Shown: in pieces, positions 52,085 to 60,361 of the stretch | Layout: the number at the start of each line of letters is the position of its first letter | Numbering within the stretch: position 1 is the stretch's first letter | Notes under the pieces: model-generated | Told to the model about the DNA's origin: nothing | What the model saw: only the letters and a program-made list of their open reading frames with translations | Database searches by the model: none | Assembly: GCF_000296465.1 (NCBI RefSeq) | Contig: NZ_JH815204.1 | Location: 550,113 to 614,112 of the forward strand | Direction: 5' to 3' | DNA length: 64,000 nt | DNA from: Barnesiella intestinihominis YIT 11860 | GTDB taxonomy: Bacteria; Bacteroidota; Bacteroidia; Bacteroidales; Barnesiellaceae | Position numbers and translations under genes: made by a program

Positions 52085-53082
52085 GATCGATGGTTGCCGA
52101 AACGTTTGGGTTTGATATAATTATTGATAAGCGGTGTAAAAGCATTCATGATAAGGATTGCGAAAGAAACTCCTTCGGGGTAACCTCCCCATTGGCGTAT
52201 AACGACGGTCAAGATACCTATACCGATTCCGTAGATAATCATTCCTTTGGAGGTCATGGGCGAGGTCACGTAGTCGGTCGCCATATATATAGCCCCTAAC
52301 AAAAGTCCGCCGGACAATAGCTGAATGAGGGCAAAGTCGAATGCATATTGCCACATGGGTATATTTTGCATATTGCCTGTTTCTTGCCCGCATGCCAAGA
52401 CGAAACTGAATAAGAAGACTGTCAAGAGGATAGAGACGGGTATATGCCAACTGATGATTTTCCGGTAAAGCAGATAGGCAAAACCGATTAGTAGGGCGAT
52501 AGCGCCTACTTCACCTAAACTACCTCCTTGATTTCCAATCCATAGATTAGCGATATCTATTTGTTCGATCCACTGGCTTCCCTCTTCTTTTAATTTAGAA
52601 AGTAGTGTTGCTCCGGTCTCGGTATCGGTATAGTTCCACCGTGATACGATTGGCCGAGGCCATTGGGTCATCTGGGTAGGGAAGGATATGAGAAGAAATA
52701 CCCGTCCCGCCAAAGCCGGATTGAAAAGATTGTTCCCTAAGCCTCCGAAAGACATTTTGGCAATCCCTATCGCAACGATAGAACCGATGACAACGATCCA
52801 TATCGGCAGATTGGAGGGCAGGTTGAAGGCCAGCAGCAATCCGGTGAGTATGGCCGAACCGTTACCGATAGAAGGCTTTTCTTTCAGTAAATATTTCTGG
52901 ATTAGATATTCGACAATGACGCAAGAGAGTATAGACGAGAGAGTAACGATTAAAGCCCCGATTCCGAAAAAATAAAGGGAAACGGCGAATGCAGGCAGCA
53001 ATGCGATGATGACATTGTACATGCATTTCGAGACGGTTAAATTATCGTGTATGTGAGGGGCTGGCGATACGGTTAATTCCAT
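52081..53082 (-). CDS. rnfD: Rnf complex subunit RnfD (covalent FMN)
   Basis: Membrane subunit of the NqrB/RnfD family with about ten helices. The FMN site is the threonine in DTETGATLLS (about residue 173). I start it at the ATG at 53082 (MELTVSPAPHIHDNLT), which matches the family; the longer frame overlaps rnfC. 333 residues. It starts 11 bases after rnfC and overlaps rnfG by 4. Confidence 0.94.
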   Translation of the reverse strand: MELTVSPAPHIHDNLTVSKCMYNVIIALLPAFAVSLYFFGIGALIVTLSSILSCVIVEYLIQKYLLKEKPSIGNGSAILTGLLLAFNLPSNLPIWIVVIGSIVAIGIAKMSFGGLGNNLFNPALAGRVFLLISFPTQMTQWPRPIVSRWNYTDTETGATLLSKLKEEGSQWIEQIDIANLWIGNQGGSLGEVGAIALLIGFAYLLYRKIISWHIPVSILLTVFLFSFVLACGQETGNMQNIPMWQYAFDFALIQLLSGGLLLGAIYMATDYVTSPMTSKGMIIYGIGIGILTVVIRQWGGYPEGVSFAILIMNAFTPLINNYIKPKRFGNHRS

Positions 53083-53093
53083 TGCGAGATAAA

Positions 53094-54428
53094 TTAAGAT
53101 TGTTTTCTGGATCGTATGATTTGGTTTACTGCATTTTTCCCTATTCGTATATAATCGAGTATAGGACGGTTTGACGGACAACTATAAGCACAACAGCCAC
53201 ATTCCAGACATGCGGTGATGAGTTCTTTTTCCGCTCTCTCGAACAAATGATTTTCTGACAATTTGGCCAAGAGATAAGGTTCGAGTCCCATAGGACATGC
53301 AGAAACGCATTTGCCGCATCTGATACAGGAAGAGGTTTCGCTCCGGTGCGCATGGGCTTCGTTTAATATCAAGATACCCGAACAGCCTTTGGGAATAGGG
53401 GCATCTAGATTGGAAACCGCTTTTCCCATCATGGGGCCTCCGAGAATGACCTTTGCGCTGTCGGAGGGAAGACCGCCGGCAATCTCTATCAGCTCACGGA
53501 TAGGCATACCCAATCTTATCCGGTAATTCCCCGGTTGTTTAACACCGTCTCCTGTAACGGTGACGATACGCTCTACGAGCGGTTTATTTTTCTGAACGGC
53601 TTCATACACGGCAAAAGCGGTTCCGACATTTTGGACGATAGCTCCGGTCGAAACCGGTAATGCCCCATTTGCTACTTGCTTATGAAGAATGGCATCGATG
53701 AGCTGCTTTTCACCGCCTTGCGGGTATCGGGTACGGAGGGGCACTATTTCTATGCCCGGATATTTTTCGGCATGCTTTTTTAGTAGGGCAATAGCGTCTC
53801 TTTTGTTATTTTCTACTCCTATATAAGCCTGTTTTACATGGATAGCTTTCATTAGAATGTGACAGCCTATTATAATTTGTTCGGGCGATTCGAGCATGAG
53901 AGCATGGTCGTCCGTCAGGTAGGGTTCGCATTCCGTCGCATTGACGATGAGGACCGTAGGCTTGAATTCTTTGGGAGGTGTCAGTTTTACATGGGTGGGA
54001 AAAGTCGCACCGCCTAAACCGACAATACCGTTTTGTGCTATTTTTTGTATAATTTCATTTGAAGATAAAGTAATCTCTTTTTCCAAAGAGGGAGTCCGGT
54101 CTATATATTCCTCCCAATCATCTCCTTCCGTATCGATGATAATTGCCTGAGAATATATTCCGAATGCGTTAGCTATTTTGTCTATTTTCGAGACGGTTCC
54201 CGATACCGGGGAGTGTATGTTGGACGATAAGAATCCGTTGGCCTCGGCGATGAGAGTCCCCACTTTTACGGTATCGCCTTTCTTGACAATGCAATTGGCC
54301 GGCGCTCCGATGTGCTGGTTGAGCATCAGAGAGACTTGCCGGGGAACCGGAATGGCGGTTACTGGGCATTGCGATGTCAGTTTATTCTCTTTGGGGTGTA
54401 TGCCTCCTATGCGGAATGTTTTTAACAT
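53094..54428 (-). CDS. rnfC: Rnf complex subunit RnfC
   Basis: NADH-binding subunit with FMN, resembling Complex I NuoF. Two 4Fe-4S motifs CIRCGKCVSACPMG and CLECGCCAYSCPS lie near the C-terminus (about 365-415); GGATFPTHVK and GGPMMGKA are typical. Start ATG 54428 (MLKTFRIGGIHPKENK) fits the family and overlaps the rnfB stop by 7 bases. 444 residues. Confidence 0.95.
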   Translation of the reverse strand: MLKTFRIGGIHPKENKLTSQCPVTAIPVPRQVSLMLNQHIGAPANCIVKKGDTVKVGTLIAEANGFLSSNIHSPVSGTVSKIDKIANAFGIYSQAIIIDTEGDDWEEYIDRTPSLEKEITLSSNEIIQKIAQNGIVGLGGATFPTHVKLTPPKEFKPTVLIVNATECEPYLTDDHALMLESPEQIIIGCHILMKAIHVKQAYIGVENNKRDAIALLKKHAEKYPGIEIVPLRTRYPQGGEKQLIDAILHKQVANGALPVSTGAIVQNVGTAFAVYEAVQKNKPLVERIVTVTGDGVKQPGNYRIRLGMPIRELIEIAGGLPSDSAKVILGGPMMGKAVSNLDAPIPKGCSGILILNEAHAHRSETSSCIRCGKCVSACPMGLEPYLLAKLSENHLFERAEKELITACLECGCCAYSCPSNRPILDYIRIGKNAVNQIIRSRKQS

Positions 54429-55267
54429 ATTGCAGTTTCCTTTCTGGGGGTTGATGTTTCCCTGATATTGTTTCTTATTTCGGCATGTATCGCATGGGTA
54501 GGGCATCCGTCGACACACGCTTGGCATGATAGACAGAGGTTATCGTCGATATACGCTAAATTGTCTGATAGAGAAATAGCTTTTTCGGGGCAGGTCTTGA
54601 CACATTTCCCACAACCTATGCAGGCGACGGAACAAACTTTGCGGGCGATGATGCCTTTGTCTTTGTTATTGCAAGCCACATATATCATGGATTCTTGTTT
54701 CTTCCGTAGCTCGATTAAATGTCTGGGGCAGGCTTTTACACAAGAACCACAGGCAACGCAAATGTTGGAATCGATACGGGGAAGTCGGGTGACGGGATCC
54801 ATCGTGATACCTCCGAATTCGCAAGCTGCCGCACAATCTCCTTCGCCAAGACACCCATAATTACAATTACTCTCGCCGGTATAAAGCGAGGAAACGACCG
54901 CGCAGCTGTGTGCGCCTTCGTAATGGCTGGTTTGCGGGCGGTTCTCGCAAGAGCCATTGCAACGGATAACGGCGATACGAGGAGCTTTTTCCACAGCATT
55001 CAGGCCAAGAATGGGAGCAATCTTTTGCATAACCTCATTACCCCCGACGGGACATAACAGACTGTCTAACGATGTGGCCTTCGTGCATTGTTCGGCGAAA
55101 TTCCGACATCCGGCATATCCGCAACCGCCGCAATTCGCTCCCGGAAGAATAGATTCTATTTCGTCGATTCGAGAATCTTCTTCTACATGGAATTTACGGG
55201 AAATGATGTAAAGTAATGTTGCGCTGATGAGTCCGATAATACTTAGTATGATGATTGCCGTTACCAT
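54422..55267 (-). CDS. rnfB: Rnf complex subunit RnfB (ferredoxin-type)
   Basis: Entry point for electrons from ferredoxin. N-terminal membrane helix, the CGGCGYAGC motif with further Cys (about 46-72), then several 4Fe-4S motifs (CVACGSCVKACP, CIGCGKCVKTCP, CLSCQACVDGCP). 281 residues. Three bases after rseC, 7-base overlap with rnfC. Confidence 0.96.
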   Translation of the reverse strand: MVTAIIILSIIGLISATLLYIISRKFHVEEDSRIDEIESILPGANCGGCGYAGCRNFAEQCTKATSLDSLLCPVGGNEVMQKIAPILGLNAVEKAPRIAVIRCNGSCENRPQTSHYEGAHSCAVVSSLYTGESNCNYGCLGEGDCAAACEFGGITMDPVTRLPRIDSNICVACGSCVKACPRHLIELRKKQESMIYVACNNKDKGIIARKVCSVACIGCGKCVKTCPEKAISLSDNLAYIDDNLCLSCQACVDGCPTHAIHAEIRNNIRETSTPRKETAIC

Positions 55268-55270
55268 AAG

Positions 55271-55696
55271 TTATGAGACATGTATTGGTTTCAAGAAAAA
55301 TCTAAATCGTTTTTTCAGTCGATCGCGATAGAAATATAGTATCGTGTAATATATCGCTAATACAACAAGGGCACATAACCCCGAATATAGTTCGTTTATT
55401 CCTATTCGTTCATTGATGACGAGCGACAGCATAATGAGAATTACCGGGAGGGCTGCCGTAAACCATATAGCTCTGTATCCTGCCGAGGTAGAAAGAGCTA
55501 CCGAAACTTTATCTCCTATCTGTATGGGAAAATCGCATTTTTCAACCTCGATGATTTTTTCTTTTTGGTCGGTTGTCGTGCACAATGAAGCCGCATGACA
55601 ACCTGCGCAAGCCGAGTGTTGTATGATGCGCACGAATATATGCGATTTGGAAATACCTGTTATAATACCTTCGTGCTCTATATCAGGTCGTTTCAT
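55271..55696 (-). CDS. rseC: RseC-family protein (SoxR-reducing system)
   Basis: A 141-residue membrane protein: an N-terminal beta domain with cysteines in SACAGCHAASLC (about 28-39), then two hydrophobic helices. RseC/RsxC-associated proteins commonly sit next to Rnf genes, as here, immediately before rnfB. Probably an Rnf assembly or maintenance factor rather than SoxR-specific, since no SoxR is nearby. Confidence 0.9.
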   Translation of the reverse strand: MKRPDIEHEGIITGISKSHIFVRIIQHSACAGCHAASLCTTTDQKEKIIEVEKCDFPIQIGDKVSVALSTSAGYRAIWFTAALPVILIMLSLVINERIGINELYSGLCALVVLAIYYTILYFYRDRLKKRFRFFLKPIHVS

Positions 55697-55736
55697 ACGA
55701 GAAAAACTTTTTTAATCCTTTGTTTATTTTTATCTG

Positions 55737-56543
55737 TCAGAAATAAGAATTGTACAATTTTTTATATTTGTCTTCTTTTTGAATTTCAGAAATCCATTTG
55801 TTCAAGCTGTCGAGTAATATCGAGTCGTCTTTTCTGAGGGCCCATGATTGGAACTGAGTAAAACTTATATCGGTATTACAGTCTATTTGGGGATAATCTT
55901 TGCTCATTTGCTGGGCTATTGCTTTGTCGCATACGGCTAAGTCGATTTCCCCAGTAGCGACCATCATGATGAGCTGTTCGGCCCCGTATGTCTTTTCTTC
56001 TTGTATATATATGGTATCGCCTATTTCACGAGACAAGTTGTGAATGCGTAATCTTGTAGGAGCATCACTAACGATGTATAGAGTTTTTCCGGCCAAATCT
56101 AGTTGGTTTCTTATCAGTTTTTTTTGCGCTTTTGGATCTTTTCTTTGAACCAATACTTGTTTGTTCAGTTGAATGGGTATGGTAAAAGCCAATTCTTCCT
56201 TGATTTCGGACGTTACGGGCAATTGACGGGCAATGATGTCGTACTGGCCTTTTTTCAATCCATCGATACTTTTGCTTAGGTTAACTTCTGGGGTTATCTC
56301 AATGGAAAGCCCGCTTCGATTACCTACCATACGGGCCAATTCGTAGTCGAATCCCGATAGGCTGTCGCCTTGTAAATAGTAAGACAATGGGGTATAATCC
56401 GTAACGATCCTCAAAACACCATCGGCTTTGATTTCCTCGAAAGTTCTCGGTCGGTAAGTGTTTCGGGGACGCAACCATATCATTGTTCCGACAACTATTA
56501 TCAATAGCGCGGCATATATAAATATGTGTCGTTTGAGCTTCAT
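55737..56543 (-). CDS. Membrane-tethered solute-binding (SBP_bac_3) protein
   Basis: A 268-residue protein with one N-terminal hydrophobic helix (IFIYAALLIIVVGTMIWL) and no lipobox, followed by an amino-acid-type periplasmic binding domain (GVLRIVTDYTPLSYYLQGD, DSLSGFDYELARMVG, LKKGQYDIIARQLP). This resembles the N-terminal half of the MltF transglycosylase without the catalytic domain. No ABC permease or ATPase is near. It starts 4 bases after the porin gene and lies 40 bases before rseC, so it may belong to the porin-Rnf transcript. Ligand unknown. Confidence 0.82.
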   Translation of the reverse strand: MKLKRHIFIYAALLIIVVGTMIWLRPRNTYRPRTFEEIKADGVLRIVTDYTPLSYYLQGDSLSGFDYELARMVGNRSGLSIEITPEVNLSKSIDGLKKGQYDIIARQLPVTSEIKEELAFTIPIQLNKQVLVQRKDPKAQKKLIRNQLDLAGKTLYIVSDAPTRLRIHNLSREIGDTIYIQEEKTYGAEQLIMMVATGEIDLAVCDKAIAQQMSKDYPQIDCNTDISFTQFQSWALRKDDSILLDSLNKWISEIQKEDKYKKLYNSYF

Positions 56544-56547
56544 ATCG

Positions 56548-58506
56548 TTAATTGGAAAAATCTATGGATAACCCCATTTGAAACATACTTGGATTTAACG
56601 GATAATGTGGTAATGAGAAGTAGTTATTTCCCCCGAATATCCCTTGATTCACGTGCGACATCATGACAAAGAAACGAGTTTGTTTCAATTTCATATTTAT
56701 ATATGCGTTCATGAAAGGATAATTTCCCACTTCGATTTCATCTTGGGTATGAAAAGTTAAGGTCGCCGGTTGGAAAGCCTCGCTTTTATATTTTGTATAG
56801 TAACGGCAATCTACACCTAATTGAACATGCAATACTTTGGCGATTCTGAATAAAAGGTACATATTGCTATATACGCTCAATTCGGGTAAGGGGATTATCG
56901 ATGGTTTGCTCGATTTTTGGTAAACTATTTCGTTTTCCCAATTAAAAACTCCAAATTTAAAATCCTGATTGAGTTTTGCGTGGAATACTTGTATCATGGA
57001 GCTCTCTTGCCGGGGCAAGCTATTATTGTCGAAATAGATATAATTTTGTATATTTTCGACACCGACGTTCAATTTGGTTCTCCACCGTTTTATGTTGAAT
57101 TCACCTCCGACTCTCATTCGACGTGTTTTCCCGAAATCATTGTCCCAAATGAAGTGATTGGAAGTGTATTTCTTATAGAAATAAGAAGGTTCGGTGTTTT
57201 TGAAAAATCCATAAGCCCTTAGTTGAACGGTGTCGTTCCAAAGCCTGAATCGGCTGCGAATATCGGCAGTGACGTCGATATCACCTATGATTGCTCCGGC
57301 AAGTCCGAATTTTCCGTTTACATGATAAGTCAGTAATTCTCCCTTTTGTTTTGAAATTTCTCCACCGACCCATAGAAGACTTTCTCCGTGGCTGCGAGGA
57401 TTGGATATATCGGGACGTGGAGTCAATCCCTCTATTGTAGTTCCAGCCGAAAGGGTGTCCTGAGGCAGGGAAAAATGGCGATATTCGTAAGTGGCGTAAG
57501 CCGCCAATCCCATCTTTGCATACTTATTGAATCCTTCGAGTAATGATATTCCGAAAGTATTTCGTATAGACTGGTATCGGGTTTCTTCATTCGTCCCTCC
57601 AAGACCTAAATAGGTGTTCGCGAAGTAGGTAGTGTCTTCGGTTGCCGATTGATTGACAAACCTATGCTTATTTTCGTTATACTCGATGGTGTGTATAATG
57701 CTGGTGACGGGAATGAATGTACGTATCACGGTTGTGTCTTGCTCTTCTTCTTGATAGAACCCGAATTTATATCGTTGGGTGGCATAGTATTCTTTACCGC
57801 GAATACGGTTGTACGCATCCGTCAGATTGGTTGGAATCGTTTGGGTGTTTACGCTCGATTGTCCTCCTTGTACCTCTTCGGGACGAAGTATGTATGTATC
57901 GTCCGAGATACCTCCGTTTTCTTGGTTTACGAAATTATATGTATTAAGAAAAAATTGAATATCGTATCGGTCTCCCAAATAGCTTCCGAAGATACTGTAT
58001 GCAAGGTCTTTCGTCGCTTGATGCTGGTAGTGGCCTCTCGATAGGATATAATTGATGCTACCTCCGAATTCCAGTTTCTGATTAAAATTTCCAGAGAAAA
58101 CAGCTTTTAAATCATCTTGGGCAGTTTGTTTCGAGCCTCCTGTCAGATAAGATAGTTGGGTATAAGGTATGTGTGAATTATAGAATTTCCATGAAGAGGC
58201 TGTTTGTATCCAATGGCCGAATGGATCTTTAAATATAAATTCAGAGGGTAAAGGCCTGTCGAAAAATATTTTGGAAAAAGCAGCAGCGCCGAGATTCCCG
58301 GTCGTCCCATAAGCCGTTGAATAGCTGGAAGGAATATCCGTGCTGTAAAAATTGTGCATGAGAGTATCCATAGGAACATCATATCTCGACCCTAACGGCT
58401 GGGTAATACTCCATGCATAAGGAGCAGGAATATCCTGTTTTTTCTTAGCCTCTGAAAAAAGTGAACAGAAAAGTACGGATAATATGATAATACAGGCCTT
58501 TCTCAT
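56548..58506 (-). CDS. Putative outer-membrane porin (Porin_10 type)
   Basis: A 652-residue outer-membrane beta-barrel. Signal peptide MRKACIIILSVLFCSLFSEA from the ATG at 58506 (the longer frame adds ten unlikely residues). The body has many amphipathic strands, aromatic girdles and a C-terminal Phe-containing strand (MGLSIDFSN). It matches the Bacteroidetes Porin_10 pattern, including the N-terminal LGSRYDVPMDTLMHNFY. Followed 4 bases later by the solute-binding protein. Its predicted -7 box is just 7 bases upstream of the ATG. Confidence 0.83.
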   Translation of the reverse strand: MRKACIIILSVLFCSLFSEAKKKQDIPAPYAWSITQPLGSRYDVPMDTLMHNFYSTDIPSSYSTAYGTTGNLGAAAFSKIFFDRPLPSEFIFKDPFGHWIQTASSWKFYNSHIPYTQLSYLTGGSKQTAQDDLKAVFSGNFNQKLEFGGSINYILSRGHYQHQATKDLAYSIFGSYLGDRYDIQFFLNTYNFVNQENGGISDDTYILRPEEVQGGQSSVNTQTIPTNLTDAYNRIRGKEYYATQRYKFGFYQEEEQDTTVIRTFIPVTSIIHTIEYNENKHRFVNQSATEDTTYFANTYLGLGGTNEETRYQSIRNTFGISLLEGFNKYAKMGLAAYATYEYRHFSLPQDTLSAGTTIEGLTPRPDISNPRSHGESLLWVGGEISKQKGELLTYHVNGKFGLAGAIIGDIDVTADIRSRFRLWNDTVQLRAYGFFKNTEPSYFYKKYTSNHFIWDNDFGKTRRMRVGGEFNIKRWRTKLNVGVENIQNYIYFDNNSLPRQESSMIQVFHAKLNQDFKFGVFNWENEIVYQKSSKPSIIPLPELSVYSNMYLLFRIAKVLHVQLGVDCRYYTKYKSEAFQPATLTFHTQDEIEVGNYPFMNAYINMKLKQTRFFVMMSHVNQGIFGGNNYFSLPHYPLNPSMFQMGLSIDFSN

Positions 58507-58513
58507 CGGTTTG

Positions 58514-58521
58514 CAAAGATA
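58514..58521 (-). promoter_or_regulatory. -7 element abutting the porin start codon
   Basis: TATCTTTG on the minus strand, 7 bases before the ATG, the same spacing as for the helicase gene at 33202. A TTG at 58540-58542 stands 18 bases further upstream (short). Implies a near-leaderless transcript or a different start. The -33 region is within the terminator of the preceding gene. Confidence 0.5.
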
Positions 58522-58523
58522 TG

Positions 58524-58570
58524 AAAAAGCCGGCAATTACAAACGATGTGTTTTTGTATATTTTGCCGGC
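58524..58570 (-). terminator. Intrinsic terminator after acyl-CoA synthetase
   Basis: GCCGGCAA and TTGCCGGC (58529-58536, 58563-58570) with an inner TACAAA/TTTGTA pairing; TTTTTC follows on the minus strand. Overlaps the promoter of the porin operon. Confidence 0.82.
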
Positions 58571-58604
58571 GTTTAATTCTTTTTCTTTTTTAATCCAATG
58601 GCCT

Positions 58605-60263
58605 TTAATGGCTTTGGTAAAGATATCGTTTTATACTTCGTTTAGGTGTTTTTTCGAACTCTTCATAATAGATTTTAAGACGGCTGATTTGGCTATAAGC
58701 CGGAAGTTCTTTGTTGAGGGTCGATATGTTTTCTTCCATCAGAGTTTCTAATGCATGGCCGGATATATTCGAATGTTGTGCGTTTTCTATATCGGGGTAA
58801 ACGAGAGCGACCAATTTGCCGTCTTGTTCGATGATGAGCGATTCGCATACATAGGGCATATTATTCAGTCGATCTTCGATTTCTTCCGGATAAATGTTTT
58901 GCCCGGACGGACCCAATATCATGTTTTTATTTCTCCCTCTCAAATATATGAACCCATCGGCATCTATCGTACATAAGTCTCCGGTTTTCATCCAGCCGTC
59001 CTCGGTGAATATCGCCTGAGTAGCTTCTTCGTTTTTGAAGTATCCCAGCATGATATTCGTACCTTTCACTTGCAGTTCACCTACGATATTTTCTGAATCC
59101 GAAGAGTTTACTCTTCCTTCCATACGGTCCACTATCCGCCCACAAGAGCCGATTCGAGTCTCGTTCCACGGGGCATAAGAGATGAGCGGACCGCACTCGG
59201 TCATGCCATATCCTACGGTAAAGGGAAAATTGATACGACGCAGGAATTGTTCTACATCTCTATTTAAAGCCGCACCTCCGATAATCATTTGAGAGAGGTT
59301 TCCTCCGAACGTTTCGTAAAGTTTATCGTTGATTTTTGCCAATAACTGAGTGTCTAAGAATGGAACTTTTAAAAGAAGTTTCATCAAAGGTTTCTCTAAT
59401 AAAGGAAACACTTTGGTTCTGATAATTTTTTCGATGATGAGAGGAACGGCTATAATTAGTTTGGGCTTTACCGTAGCAAAAGCATCCATGATGATCTTAG
59501 GAGAGGGAATCCGAGTCAGGAAATGCAAGTGACAGCCTTTTAAAAATGGGTGTATCATTTCTATAACCATGCCGTACATGTGTGCCATCGGCAACATACA
59601 AACAATACCGTCACCTGCGGACAAGAACGGTAAATGGTCTAAACAAAATTTGACATTGGACCATAAACTGCGGTAGGGGAGCATTACTCCTTTTGAAAAA
59701 CCGGTGGAGCCCGAGGTGTAATTGATAACGGCGAGTTCCTCGGGAGAATCTTCGTAATAGCTTACGGCATCAGGGGTAAATCGGGCAGGATATTTTTTCC
59801 CGAAGTATTCGTTTAATCGGTTCCGCATATCCGTCAGCTTTTCACTTTTTGATCTTAATAAGGAAAAGTCATTTAATAGGAAGATTCCTTTCAGGTTTTT
59901 CATTAGCGTTTCGTTCAAGTCTTCCCAGACAATATCTCCGACAAATAGCAGTTTTGCTTCCGAGTGATTGACAATGTGGTGTATATTGTCTGCTTTGAAT
60001 TCATGTAAGATGGGGACGGGTACGGCCCCATAGGTGATTGCCGCAAAAAAGGCTACTGCCCAATGAGCTGAGTTTTTACCGCAGATAGCTATTTTGTCTC
60101 CTTTTTTTATTTCGGCACTTTCTAATAAGAGATGTATTTTGGCTATTTTGCGGGCAATGTCTTTATAATGATAAGATACACCGTCGAAATCACTTAATGC
60201 GATTCTTTCCCAATTTTCTTTAATGGCTTGTTCGATGTATTTATTGAAACTCTCGTTGTTCAT
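58605..60263 (-). CDS. AMP-dependent acyl-CoA synthetase / acyl-activating enzyme
   Basis: A 552-residue ANL-superfamily enzyme that adenylates a carboxylate and usually forms a CoA thioester. Motifs: YTSGSTGFSKGVMLP (P-loop, about 192), GYGMTECGP (about 346), TGDLCTIDADGFIYLRGRNK (about 425) and NIYPEEIEDRL near the catalytic-loop region. The C-terminal domain is short (ends IKRYLYQSH). Bacteroidetes homologues are annotated long-chain fatty-acid-CoA ligase. No partner gene. A -7-like TAACTTTG lies at 60292-60299. Confidence 0.9.
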   Translation of the reverse strand: MNNESFNKYIEQAIKENWERIALSDFDGVSYHYKDIARKIAKIHLLLESAEIKKGDKIAICGKNSAHWAVAFFAAITYGAVPVPILHEFKADNIHHIVNHSEAKLLFVGDIVWEDLNETLMKNLKGIFLLNDFSLLRSKSEKLTDMRNRLNEYFGKKYPARFTPDAVSYYEDSPEELAVINYTSGSTGFSKGVMLPYRSLWSNVKFCLDHLPFLSAGDGIVCMLPMAHMYGMVIEMIHPFLKGCHLHFLTRIPSPKIIMDAFATVKPKLIIAVPLIIEKIIRTKVFPLLEKPLMKLLLKVPFLDTQLLAKINDKLYETFGGNLSQMIIGGAALNRDVEQFLRRINFPFTVGYGMTECGPLISYAPWNETRIGSCGRIVDRMEGRVNSSDSENIVGELQVKGTNIMLGYFKNEEATQAIFTEDGWMKTGDLCTIDADGFIYLRGRNKNMILGPSGQNIYPEEIEDRLNNMPYVCESLIIEQDGKLVALVYPDIENAQHSNISGHALETLMEENISTLNKELPAYSQISRLKIYYEEFEKTPKRSIKRYLYQSH

Positions 60264-60291
60264 AAAATCAAGTTTTTATGTCATGATTTTA

Positions 60292-60299
60292 CAAAGTTA
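60292..60299 (-). promoter_or_regulatory. -7 element for the acyl-CoA synthetase
   Basis: TAACTTTG on the minus strand with a TTA at the -33 spacing; leader of about 25 bases. Confidence 0.45.
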
Positions 60300-60361
60300 C
60301 GAGATTTCCTGAATAATCCTAATGTTTCTGTGTCTATTTTGGGAAAAGAGGAATAGGGTTC

